DNA from: Bog-473 sp963744935
Lineage (GTDB): Bacteria > Actinomycetota > Acidimicrobiia > Acidimicrobiales > RAAP-2
Direction: 5' to 3'
Assembly: GCA_963744935.1 (NCBI GenBank)
Contig: CAVUVM010000012.1
Span: 124,001 to 188,000, forward strand
Length of the DNA stretch: 64,000 nt
Shown: positions 43,015-50,271 of the stretch, one piece after another
Layout of the letters: each line of letters starts with the position of its first letter
Position numbering within the stretch: position 1 is the stretch's first letter
The notes under the pieces: generated by a model
Database searches by the model: none
Told to the model about the DNA's origin: nothing
Seen by the model: the letters and a program-made list of their open reading frames with translations, nothing else
Position numbers and translations under genes: made by a program

Positions 43015-43893
43015 TCAGGTTGCCAGTCCGAGCACGCGGAGCGCGTTCGTCCGCAAGAACTTGGGCCAGACCTCGTCCGAGAAGCCGACGCCGGGCATCT
43101 CGCGCATGATGCGCTCGAGGGAGAGTCCCATCGGGAAGTAGCCGGCATAGATGATCTTGTCGGCGCCGCGGCTGTTGGCGTACTCGACGATGTCCCGCGG
43201 GTAGTACTTCGGGGCGAACGCGCTGGTCGAGTAGTGCAGACCCGGCCACTTGAGCATGAGCTTCACGGCCAGGTCGGTCCAGGGCTCACACCCGTGACGA
43301 GTGACGAAGACGAGCTCGGGGAAGTCGAACATCACCTCGTCGATGAGCTCCACGTGCTGGCAGGCCGCCTTGAGCCGGGGACCGGGGATTCCCGCGCAAC
43401 AGAAGACGGGTATGCCGAGCTCGACGCACTTGGCGTAGATCGGGTACATCTTCTTGTCGTTGATGGGTACCTGCGGGAAGGTTCCGGCCGGGAAGACTCC
43501 CACCGCGCGGACCCCGTACATCTCGTACTGGGCCACCAGGCGGGCGATACCCGCCATGCCCTCGTTCGGGTCCGCCGAGGTCGACGCGATGAAACGATCG
43601 GGATGGGCCGCCAGTGCCTTCACACCGAGCCCCTCGGCGTCGCCGACGGCGATCACGCCCCTCTCGATGGCCCAGAGGTCCATCTCGTGCAGGGTGACGC
43701 CGATCGGGTCGCTGACATCCTCGAGGTGCCGGCCCGGTACGTCCTTGAACATGTACTCCACCGGGAAGGCGAACTGCTCTTTGGACTCAGTGTCCTTCGT
43801 CTGCTGGGTGATGAAGCGGTAGGCCTCCTTCATGTCCCGGTGTGGGAAACCGATCATGGTGTCGACGATCCCGATGTCCTGCGGCATGCCCAT
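43015..43893 (-). CDS. Amidohydrolase family protein (COG2159-like)
   Basis: 292 residues, TIM-barrel metal-dependent hydrolase type. The N-terminal HxH of typical amidohydrolases is replaced by VDTMIGFPHRD; FCCAGIPGPRLK, FVTRHGCEPWTD and YAGYFPMGLSLERIM follow the COG2159 pattern used by decarboxylases and hydrolases of ring compounds. The exact metal ligands are not all evident. TACGCT lies nine bases before the ATG (43903-43908, minus strand). Confidence 0.72.
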   Translation of the reverse strand: MGMPQDIGIVDTMIGFPHRDMKEAYRFITQQTKDTESKEQFAFPVEYMFKDVPGRHLEDVSDPIGVTLHEMDLWAIERGVIAVGDAEGLGVKALAAHPDRFIASTSADPNEGMAGIARLVAQYEMYGVRAVGVFPAGTFPQVPINDKKMYPIYAKCVELGIPVFCCAGIPGPRLKAACQHVELIDEVMFDFPELVFVTRHGCEPWTDLAVKLMLKWPGLHYSTSAFAPKYYPRDIVEYANSRGADKIIYAGYFPMGLSLERIMREMPGVGFSDEVWPKFLRTNALRVLGLAT

Positions 43894-44102
43894 TGGGCCG
43901 TCAGCGTAGGGCGAACGACTGCCGCTGGCCGAGAATGCGGCTCGTGAACCCCGGCGGGGTCAGGTCGTATTGGTGATGGTGGAGGGCTCGCGACACTCAT
44001 CGATGGGGTGTTGTCGGCGCCGTTGAGCAAATCTCAAAGCAACGTCGGCATCCCTTTTCCGACAAAAGAATCCCCAAGTCATTACCCATCTAACCCAAAA
44101 TG

Positions 44103-44127
44103 GTTTGACTGCGCAGACTACGGGTAC
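44103..44127 (+). promoter_or_regulatory. SigB/SigF-type promoter
   Basis: GTTT (44103-44106), 15 bases, GGGTAC (44122-44127): a direct match to the group-3 (SigB-type) consensus GNNT-N14-16-GGGTAC/T, 30 bases before the small membrane protein at 44158. The surrounding gap 43894-44157 is AT-richer than its neighbours and holds no gene I can support. Confidence 0.55.
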
Positions 44128-44157
44128 AGGCATTGCGCTGATAGAAAAGGGGCTACC

Positions 44158-44409
44158 ATGATTGGGGCAGGAGGGCTGGTTGCAAGCATCGTCGTTTTTG
44201 CAGTTGGAGCGATCCTTGATTGGGCGGTCACTGAGCCCTACCAACATGGCTTCAACATCAATAAAGTGGGCTGGATCCTGATGATTGTCGGCGTCGTCGG
44301 CGCTGTGGTCTCAATCGTCCTCATGGTGACAGCAAATACTCGTCGGAGCCGGACCGTCGTGGACGATGGTCGGGGGAACGTCGTACGCCGAGTTGACTCG
44401 ACGAACTAG
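44158..44409 (+). CDS. Small two-helix membrane protein (DUF6458-like)
   Basis: 83 residues: MIGAGGLVASIVVFAVGAIL then a charged loop and IMVGVVGAVVSIVLM-type second helix, ending in a basic tail (RRSRTVVDDGRG). This matches the DUF6458-type actinobacterial membrane protein layout (GWILMIVG core). ATG 44158 follows AAAAGGGG. The SigB-type promoter 30 bases upstream suggests general-stress control. Function unknown. Confidence 0.7.
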   Translation: MIGAGGLVASIVVFAVGAILDWAVTEPYQHGFNINKVGWILMIVGVVGAVVSIVLMVTANTRRSRTVVDDGRGNVVRRVDSTN

Positions 44410-44452
44410 GTAGAGGCAACTATCAGGCTTCGTGATTAAGGAGGTTGTTCCT

Positions 44453-44617
44453 ATGGTATTGATCTTGGCACTGCTCCTCGTCTTGATCCTTTTTGGGGCA
44501 GGATTCGCAGTCCATATTTTGTGGATAGCGGCGGTCATATTTCTTGTTCTATGGCTGGTCGGGTTCGCCATCGGCCGGGGTGAAGGTGCCGGCGGCCACC
44601 GCTTCTATCGGTGGTAG
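44453..44617 (+). CDS. Very small hydrophobic protein (lmo0937-type)
   Basis: 54 residues with two membrane helices (VLILALLLVLILFGAGFAV, then LWIAAVIFLVLWLVGFAIG) and a glycine-rich tail, the layout of the lmo0937/DUF5670 hydrophobic proteins widely induced by stress. AAGGAGG nine bases upstream decides ATG 44453. It follows the DUF6458-like gene by 43 bases and ends at the terminator hairpin, so both are likely one stress-induced unit. Confidence 0.7.
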   Translation: MVLILALLLVLILFGAGFAVHILWIAAVIFLVLWLVGFAIGRGEGAGGHRFYRW

Positions 44618-44647
44618 TGCCTTTCCATAAGATGAGGCGGTGCAATC

Positions 44648-44686
44648 GGACAACAATCGGTCCCTTCGGGAGGCCGATTGTTGTCC
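44648..44686. terminator. Long hairpin after the small membrane genes
   Basis: GGACAACAATCGG (44648-44660) and CCGATTGTTGTCC (44674-44686) form a perfect 13-bp stem; TCCC-TTC-GGGA extends it inside. Lies between the plus-strand hydrophobic gene and the minus-strand STAS stop, so it could end transcription from both sides. Confidence 0.7.
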
Positions 44687-44752
44687 CTATCGTAAGTTCG
44701 GCCCGAGCCTGTTGTTGAGGGTTGCTAGGGATCTCGAGGCTGCAGAAGCGCC

Positions 44753-45124
44753 TCAGCGCAGCTGACTCTCTGTTCTTGCGGGCGCACATCCGATTGCGGA
44801 ACCATTCGACCACTCCGGGTTCCAATCCGTGACCCACGTGTCGAGGCCTGTGATCTCTAACACCCGGTAGACCATCGGACTAGGACGACTGACGACGAGG
44901 TTTCTTCCGTCGTTGATTGCGATTCGCCTGGCCGCATGAATGGTACCCAGCCCCGAAGAGTCCATGAAGGTGAGTCGGCAAAGGTCAACGACCACGATCC
45001 AACCTGGGGGTCCGACCAAACGCTCTGCGAGCCCCTTACACGTAGACGCGTCGAGCTCTCCCTTGAGGGCAACGATGCGACACCCAGCGATGTCGTAAGA
45101 CATGACCGCGAACGGGTCCTCCAT
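44753..45124 (-). CDS. STAS-domain anti-anti-sigma factor
   Basis: 123 residues from ATG 45124 (GGTGGAGG seven bases upstream). The STAS core includes GCRIVALKGELDASTCKGLA and VDLCRLTFMDSSGLGTIHAA with the phosphorylatable serine of DSSG, as in SpoIIAA/RsbV. It should bind an anti-sigma kinase and release a stress sigma factor. The matching anti-sigma and sigma genes are not in the window. Neighbouring small membrane genes have a SigB-type promoter, consistent with partner switching. Confidence 0.82.
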   Translation of the reverse strand: MEDPFAVMSYDIAGCRIVALKGELDASTCKGLAERLVGPPGWIVVVDLCRLTFMDSSGLGTIHAARRIAINDGRNLVVSRPSPMVYRVLEITGLDTWVTDWNPEWSNGSAIGCAPARTESQLR

Positions 45125-45312
45125 TACGTGCCTCCACCCATTCCTTGACCTCCCTAGCAAGCTGCCCCACCGGCGCGGGCGAGCGTAGGAATGAACTTCT
45201 CAAGTGGCCCTCGTGTTACGCCCGATTGATTGCCCCTCCCTCCTCGTGCGCTTCGAATGTTTCGGCCTTCGATCTACCGTCCACCAGCCTGGTTCACAGT
45301 GGTCTCTCTTTC

Positions 45313-45332
45313 AATCACCCGATCGGGTGATT
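45313..45332. promoter_or_regulatory. Perfect 20-bp palindrome before the LuxR-type gene
   Basis: AATCACCCGATCGGGTGATT is a perfect 20-bp palindrome, 35-54 bases before GTG 45367 and just upstream of where a -35 would fall for the TAGAGT -10 (45355-45360). Position suits activation or autoregulation by a dimeric LuxR/NarL regulator; the binding protein is not known. Confidence 0.6.
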
Positions 45333-45354
45333 TCTGGAGACTTCCGTTCGCTCG

Positions 45355-45360
45355 TAGAGT
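45355..45360 (+). promoter_or_regulatory. -10 hexamer TAGAGT (leaderless LuxR-type gene)
   Basis: TAGAGT ends six bases before GTG 45367. Together with the upstream palindrome it supports this start and a regulated leaderless promoter. Confidence 0.45.
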
Positions 45361-45366
45361 GAAGCC

Positions 45367-46029
45367 GTGGCCAAACCGATCCGGGTCGCGCTGGTCAATG
45401 ACTACATGATCGTCCTTGAGGGCCTCCGGGCCTTGCTCAAACTCAGTGAGCCGGAGATCCGGGTCATCGAAGTCGACATTCGGAAGAAGCCAAGGCGAGG
45501 CGTCGATGTCACGCTGCTCGACACGTACGGAGAGCTCGGTTCCCTCGGCGAAAGAGTGCGATCTCTTCGTGCCGACTCCAGCAACGGCGCTATCGTTGTA
45601 TTCAGCTTTTCCGATCGACCTCAGGCGGTGCGTCGTGCCATTCGTGCCGGTGCGCAAGGATTCATCTCCAAGGCCTCACCCCGCCAACAAATCCTCGATG
45701 GCATCAAAGCTGCCGCGAGAGGCGAGCGCATCGTTCTGACCCAACGGTCTCAGCACGCCCAGATCGATGAAGCGCTGCGATGGCCTGGGCGCGAAATGGG
45801 TCTAACCGAACGCGAAAGCGAGCTTCTATCGCTGCTGCCGACGGGTATGACAAACCGCGAACTCGGCAGCCAGCTGTACGTCAGCGAGAACACGATCAAG
45901 ACTCAGCTACGGAGCCTGTACGCCAAGCTTGGTGTACGCAACCGCGCCCAAGCCGCGTCTTTGGCTGGGCAAGGCATCCTTGGCGATCATCGTCGTCAGA
46001 CCAAGGCCCTAGATGGAACCTCAAAATGA
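45367..46029 (+). CDS. LuxR/NarL-type response regulator
   Basis: 220 residues: a receiver domain (about 1-125) and a LuxR helix-turn-helix (about 150-205, LTERESELLSLLPTGMTNRELGSQLYVSENTIKTQ in two parts). The receiver has the acceptor-like Asp in VTLLDTYGE and Lys in FISKASP, but only one acidic residue in VNDYMIV and no DLxMP after the acceptor, so phosphorylation may be weak or absent. No histidine kinase is adjacent. It lies between the STAS gene and the isochorismatase-type gene, in the stress block. Confidence 0.75.
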   Translation: MAKPIRVALVNDYMIVLEGLRALLKLSEPEIRVIEVDIRKKPRRGVDVTLLDTYGELGSLGERVRSLRADSSNGAIVVFSFSDRPQAVRRAIRAGAQGFISKASPRQQILDGIKAAARGERIVLTQRSQHAQIDEALRWPGREMGLTERESELLSLLPTGMTNRELGSQLYVSENTIKTQLRSLYAKLGVRNRAQAASLAGQGILGDHRRQTKALDGTSK

Positions 46030-46213
46030 CCGTGACGCGACTGTGCCACCTTCATCGGAGGTGCAATTGGATACGAGCGCTCCATGGAGGCACACGACAC
46101 ACACGACACAGCCCCGGTTACGGCACAGGCACTCAGGCAGCAGCCTCCGCCAACATCGAGATGCAGGGCGTCACAGCCACCATCAATCCCCACCAGTCCG
46201 CCCCGCCCGTGTC

Positions 46214-46241
46214 GCCGCCGCGTCGGAACCACGCTGGCGGC
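46214..46241. terminator. Stem-loop between the regulator and isochorismatase-type genes
   Basis: GCCGCCGCGT (46214-46223), loop CGGAACC, then ACGC-T-GGCGGC (46231-46241): ten pairs with one bulge. Near the end of the 264-base gap between the convergent genes; nothing else is supported there. Confidence 0.5.
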
Positions 46242-46293
46242 TCAGTTGAGGTAGTTGGCGCTACGAGTCTCGTGTGCTCGGACGCTCAACATC

Positions 46294-46953
46294 TCACTGT
46301 CCGTCCTGAGCCGCAGCGAGCTTCTCGGCCTCCGCGACACCCACGTCATCGGTGTGCTTCGGAACCTCTCTGAAGTACCAATGGATCACGTCGAGGGCTG
46401 GAGCGGCGAGGGGGCCGGCCCAGTCGCGGAAGAGCTCGGTGACGACCGCCAGCGCCGTGGTCGGGACCGCTCCTGCGTGCGCCAGTCGATCGATGGCCGT
46501 CCGATGTGCGACCTGGGATCGCCCGCCAACGGCGTCGGCGACGTACAACACGTCATAGCCGTCCTTCAAGGCCTGAACGGTTGCGAAGGTCAGGCAGATC
46601 TCAGTGTGGAGCCCGCCGATGATCAGTCGCTTCCGCCCCGTTGCCGCCACGGCCTTGCGAAATGTCGGATCCTCGAACGCGTTCATTGAGGAACGATCGA
46701 TCGGCTCGATGCCGTCGAGTTCGGACAGCACCGACGGGAGCGTCGGCCCGTTGAAGCCGTACCCGACGCCGACCGTCGACAAGACAATCGGCATGTCAAA
46801 CGCCTTGGCGGTCTTGGCCAACAGCCGAACATGCAGCTCGACCAAGTCGGCGCCCGTTTCCGATCGTATGACCTCGAACATCTCCTTCTGGTAGTCGATC
46901 AGCACCAAGGCGCAATCGTCAGCCGTCCAGACACCCAGGTCTTTGGTCGTCAT
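46294..46953 (-). CDS. Isochorismatase-fold cysteine hydrolase (YcaC-like)
   Basis: 219 residues. Catalytic Asp is in CALVLIDYQKEMFE, the Lys in RKLIIGG-type KRLIIGGLHTEICLTF with the nucleophilic Cys in TEICL. YcaC-like members hydrolyse small amides or ester-like metabolites; here the C-terminal extension (TTALAVVTELFRDWAG) is typical of that group. AGAAGGAG ten bases upstream of ATG 46953 decides the start. A promoter with an operator inside its spacer lies about 125 bases upstream. Two MarR genes follow about 1 kb away. Confidence 0.8.
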   Translation of the reverse strand: MTTKDLGVWTADDCALVLIDYQKEMFEVIRSETGADLVELHVRLLAKTAKAFDMPIVLSTVGVGYGFNGPTLPSVLSELDGIEPIDRSSMNAFEDPTFRKAVAATGRKRLIIGGLHTEICLTFATVQALKDGYDVLYVADAVGGRSQVAHRTAIDRLAHAGAVPTTALAVVTELFRDWAGPLAAPALDVIHWYFREVPKHTDDVGVAEAEKLAAAQDGQ

Positions 46954-47081
46954 TGTTTTCTCCTTCTGCTTCGCTGCCCGGCCTGCTCTGCTGCCCGGAG
47001 GGTGACTCGATTGGGCGGGGTGAAAACTTGTCAAAGGACGCCAGTGACTGGCCCGTATGGCGCCGTCGCTGGAGCGGGACC

Positions 47082-47109
47082 ATCCTAGCAAATATATTTG
47101 CGTTGGCAA
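47082..47109 (-). promoter_or_regulatory. Promoter with palindromic operator for the isochorismatase-type gene
   Basis: On the minus strand TTGCCA (-35; 47109-47104), 16 bases, TAGGAT (-10; 47087-47082). The spacer contains the perfect 14-bp palindrome GCAAATATATTTGC (47088-47101), the usual place for a repressor. A 5' leader of about 120 bases follows. The rest of 46954-47249 holds no supported gene. Confidence 0.6.
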
Positions 47110-47249
47110 GCAATTTCTTTTTTGGTAGCGTGCCTCAGGTACATACACGTCGGGTCCATGGTCCGCAGGTCCACCCGCATGAAGGGCGAGCTGCGCTGAA
47201 CATCAAGATCAGGCGCTCGCTACCCTGGTCGGAGAGGTAGTGACCGAAA

Positions 47250-47939
47250 GTGCCAAGAAGTGAGGATTCACAACCAGTAGACGAACAGAGGCAGGCGCAG
47301 TTTCAGCGCGCCCAGAAACACCTCCGCCAGGTGGATTCTGTGATCGGTCGGCTCATTGAGCAACGGCCCGACTTCGATCCTCAAGCGTGGCTCGACGAAC
47401 TCCCGCCGATGGACCTCTTTGGTGCTCTTCTGTTTCAGGTCACCGGCCAACAACTCTCCGTCGCGGCGACCAGACGGACAATCGAGCGCGTCACATCGCT
47501 CTTCGGAGGACACTTGCCCTCGCCCGAGGAGCTCCTGGCGGCTGAGCCGGATGACCTGCGAGCGGCTGGCCTTTCGTGGCGCAAGGTCAATACGCTCCGA
47601 GACCTCGCCGAGCGACTCTCCGATGGTCGACTGGACCTGGACCGGCTCTTAGAGCTGCCAGACGACGAATTCATCGCCGAACTGACGACCGTTCCCGGCA
47701 TTGGTCCCTGGACGGCGCAAGGCGCGTTGTTGGTCGCCCTGCGACGCGAAGATGTCGTACTGCCGGGCGATCTTGCCTTGCGCAAGGCGGTGCGGCGCGC
47801 CTATCAGCTCGATCATCTGCCAAGTCAACAAGAGGTCCTCGAGGTCGCCGAGAAGTGGCGCCCGTTCCGCAGCCTCGCGACGTCCTATCTCTTCTCCTCC
47901 GCGTACGAGGCCGACGACCACCAGCCAACATCGCTATAA
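47250..47939 (+). CDS. AlkA-type DNA-3-methyladenine glycosylase
   Basis: 229 residues of the HhH-GPD base-excision superfamily. The helix-hairpin-helix and catalytic Asp lie in VPGIGPWTAQGALLVALRREDVVLPGDLALRKA (in two halves: VPGIGPWTAQGALLVAL and PGDLALRKAV). QVTGQQLSVAATRR is the family's earlier motif. Removes alkylated purines from DNA. The Ada-like N-terminal domain of bifunctional AlkA is absent. GTG 47250 with GAGAGG about 14 bases upstream. It precedes the two MarR genes. Confidence 0.83.
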   Translation: MPRSEDSQPVDEQRQAQFQRAQKHLRQVDSVIGRLIEQRPDFDPQAWLDELPPMDLFGALLFQVTGQQLSVAATRRTIERVTSLFGGHLPSPEELLAAEPDDLRAAGLSWRKVNTLRDLAERLSDGRLDLDRLLELPDDEFIAELTTVPGIGPWTAQGALLVALRREDVVLPGDLALRKAVRRAYQLDHLPSQQEVLEVAEKWRPFRSLATSYLFSSAYEADDHQPTSL

Positions 47940-47954
47940 GCAAGCCGTATCCGC

Positions 47955-48446
47955 ATGTCGCCGGTTGAACGGCTTTCAGTAGTCGAGGAAGCACTCTGGC
48001 GCGTCACGATGCGCATCGCAACCCTCCTTCCCACATACCTCGACACCGACTTGATGCGCGGAGCCGGCCTGACGGAAAGCGAGTACAGAACACTGATGCA
48101 CCTCTCCCAGGCTCCCAGGCACGAACTTCGAATAGGCGATCTTGCGAAGGCAACTGGATTGTCAGCGAGTCGGACGAGCCGCCTCGTCGATGACTTGCAG
48201 GGGCGCGGCCTGATCGCGAAGGTGACGAGTTCAGCTGATGCGCGCGGCACCAGCGCACGAATGACCTCAAATGGGAAGGCAAAGCTGACGTCTGCCCGGC
48301 AGATACACCTGGAGGCGGTTCGGAATCGCTTCATCAACCACATCGACTCCTCTTCTGTCGAGCAACTTGCCGACGCCCTGTCCGCTGTGGCACGTAGCTT
48401 CTCTCCGGACCCGTCCACACTTGCTTCAAGAAGCAAGTTATTCTGA
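47955..48446 (+). CDS. MarR-family regulator (first of tandem pair)
   Basis: 163 residues of the winged-helix MarR family: LRIGDLAKATGLSASRTSRLVDDLQGRGLIAKV is the DNA-recognition region (about 55-90). It shares the LWR, TLLP.YLD.DLM.GAG and SEYRTLMHLS..P patterns with the next gene, so the pair arose by duplication. A Ser/Arg tail replaces the usual C-terminal dimer end. The inverted repeat at 48419 lies inside its last codons. Ligand and targets unknown; the nearby isochorismatase-type hydrolase is one candidate. Confidence 0.82.
   Translation: MSPVERLSVVEEALWRVTMRIATLLPTYLDTDLMRGAGLTESEYRTLMHLSQAPRHELRIGDLAKATGLSASRTSRLVDDLQGRGLIAKVTSSADARGTSARMTSNGKAKLTSARQIHLEAVRNRFINHIDSSSVEQLADALSAVARSFSPDPSTLASRSKLF
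48419..48438. promoter_or_regulatory. Palindromic MarR-type operator
   Basis: ACTTGCTTC-AA-GAAGCAAGT: nine-base perfect arms, two-base centre, directly upstream of the -10 TATTCT (48439-48444) of the second MarR gene. It would block polymerase when bound. Confidence 0.65.
48439..48444 (+). promoter_or_regulatory. -10 hexamer TATTCT of the second MarR gene
   Basis: TATTCT ends seven bases before ATG 48452, the leaderless spacing; the operator palindrome abuts its 5' side. Confidence 0.45.
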
Positions 48447-48451
48447 CCGGG

Positions 48452-48910
48452 ATGACAAAGGCCAAATCGCTCAGCCCGGCGGAGGAAGATCTGTGGCGGG
48501 CCTTTATGCGCACCATCAAGGTGCTCCCTCGATATCTCGACTCCGATCTGATGCATGGTGCCGGTGTGACCGCGAGCGAGTACACCACGCTCATGCATCT
48601 CTCTGAAGCACCCAATCGTGAACTCCGGATGAGTGACCTGGCCAGTGCTACCGGCCTGTCAGCGAGCCGGATGACACGCCTCGTCGACGATCTTCAATCA
48701 CGTTCTCTGGTCACCAAGGTGGCGAGCTCCACCGATGCTCGAGGCAACGTGGCGAGATTGACCACCCGAGGTATGGCGAAGTTGCGCGTCGCCTGGCCGG
48801 TACACCTGGCCAGTGTTCGCTCGCGATTCTTCGATCACATGGACACGGCCGCGATCAAGCTTCTTGCTTCCGCAATGTCGAGTGTCGCCGACCAGCTCGA
48901 AGACCAGTAG
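48452..48910 (+). CDS. MarR-family regulator (second of tandem pair)
   Basis: 152 residues. DNA-recognition helix region LRMSDLASATGLSASRMTRLVDDLQSRSLVTKV is nearly the same as in the upstream paralogue, while the ligand-binding core differs (ATRGMAKLRVAW). It starts five bases after the first MarR gene but has its own promoter and palindrome, so it can be expressed separately. Autorepression is the simplest reading; different ligand specificity is inferred from the diverged core. Confidence 0.83.
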   Translation: MTKAKSLSPAEEDLWRAFMRTIKVLPRYLDSDLMHGAGVTASEYTTLMHLSEAPNRELRMSDLASATGLSASRMTRLVDDLQSRSLVTKVASSTDARGNVARLTTRGMAKLRVAWPVHLASVRSRFFDHMDTAAIKLLASAMSSVADQLEDQ

Positions 48911-48933
48911 TCGACCCTGTTGTCCCAGGCAGA

Positions 48934-50148
48934 TCAGTTGATATGGATCCCCGAGATCGCCCGGCTGATCACGAGCCGCTGCACCTCGGAGGTCCCCTCG
49001 AAGATGGTGTAGATCTTCGAATCGCGGTGCCACTGCTCCACCGGGTACTCACGGACGTAGCCGTAGCCGCCGAGAATCTGGATCGCCTGCTCGGTCACCC
49101 ACACGGCGTTCTCGCCGGCGTAGAGCTTGGACATGGAACCCTCGCCGTTCTCGAACTTCTTGCCCGTGCCCGCCATGTTGGCTGCCCGGTGCACGAGCAG
49201 CCGGGCCGCGTCGGTGTGCATCTTCATGTCAGCCAGCTTGAAGGCGATGGCCTGGTTCTCGATGATGGCGCGGCCGAACTGCTTGCGCTCCTTCGCATAG
49301 TCGAGCGCATACTCGTAGGCCGCCCGGGCGATGCCGACGGCCTGCGCGCCAACGATCGGGCGCGACGCCTCGAAAGTCGCCATCGCGGCCTGGGTGGACG
49401 TCTTCTTCCCTTCGCGGGCACGGGCCAGGCGCTCGTCGAGCTTCTCCTTGCCACCCAGGAGACAGCGCCCGGGCACGCGACAGTCGTCGAGGACGACCTC
49501 GGCAGTGTGAGAGGCGCGGATGCCCATCTTCTTGAACTTCTGCCCCTGCGAGATGCCGGGCGTCCCCTCGGGGACCACGAAGCTCGCCTGGCCCCGGCTG
49601 CCGAGATCATGGTCGACCGAGAGCACGAGGACGTGGGTGTTGGCGATGCCGCCGTTGGTGATCCAGGTCTTTGTCCCGTTCAGCACCCACTCGTCCTTGG
49701 CCCCGTCGTAGACGGCGCGGGACTTCAGCGACGAGACATCGGAACCGGCGTCGGGCTCTGACACGCCGAACGCGGCCAGCTTGATGTCTTCGGGTGTCCC
49801 GAAGCACTGGGGGATCCACTCGCCGATCTGCTCAGGCGTGCCGTTGGCGAAGATCCCGGCGACGGCGAGCGTCGAGCCGAAAATGGCAAGCGCGATGCCG
49901 GCGTCACCCCAGCTCATCTCCTCGTTGACCAAGCACATGAGCAGACCGGTCGGGTCGGAGAAGCACTGCGCGATGAAGTCGAAGGAGTAGAGGCCGTTGT
50001 TGGCCGCTTCTTTGATGATGGGCCAAGGCGTCTCCTCGCGCTCGTCCCATTCGCGGCCGGCGGGACGGACGACGTTCTCTGCGAACTCGTGGACCCACTT
50101 CTGAATCTGGAGCTGGTCTTCGTTCAGCTCGAGCGAATAGTCGGACAT
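48934..50148 (-). CDS. Acyl-CoA dehydrogenase family protein
   Basis: 404 residues. FAD- and substrate-binding segments AAFGVSEPDAGSDVSSLK, NGTKTWITNGGIAN and the C-terminal ILGGYGYVREYPVEQWHRD with TIFEGTSEVQRLVISRAI are intact. Glu of the YTIFEGTSE segment is the likely catalytic base region. It oxidises acyl-CoAs and passes electrons to ETF (etfAB at 10 kb). AGGAGGGCAGTG before ATG 50148 decides the start. Confidence 0.88.
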   Translation of the reverse strand: MSDYSLELNEDQLQIQKWVHEFAENVVRPAGREWDEREETPWPIIKEAANNGLYSFDFIAQCFSDPTGLLMCLVNEEMSWGDAGIALAIFGSTLAVAGIFANGTPEQIGEWIPQCFGTPEDIKLAAFGVSEPDAGSDVSSLKSRAVYDGAKDEWVLNGTKTWITNGGIANTHVLVLSVDHDLGSRGQASFVVPEGTPGISQGQKFKKMGIRASHTAEVVLDDCRVPGRCLLGGKEKLDERLARAREGKKTSTQAAMATFEASRPIVGAQAVGIARAAYEYALDYAKERKQFGRAIIENQAIAFKLADMKMHTDAARLLVHRAANMAGTGKKFENGEGSMSKLYAGENAVWVTEQAIQILGGYGYVREYPVEQWHRDSKIYTIFEGTSEVQRLVISRAISGIHIN

Positions 50149-50271
50149 CACTGCCCTCCTTGGGAGACGTTCCCCTCCCCTTTGGTCTTTGTTACCCAAT
50201 AGTAACCTGCGGCAGAGTAACCGGTCCATCGCACGCAGAATTACGGCTCTGCACAGGGATTTCGGCTGACG

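Noticed and set aside
45780..46373. Plus-strand frame spanning the regulator end and gap
   Set aside because: Out of frame with the LuxR-type gene, no start signal and no domain; the gap is better explained by a terminator hairpin.
43894..48933. Integrated mobile element
   Set aside because: Composition shifts, but no integrase, transposase, direct repeats or tRNA-edge site was seen.
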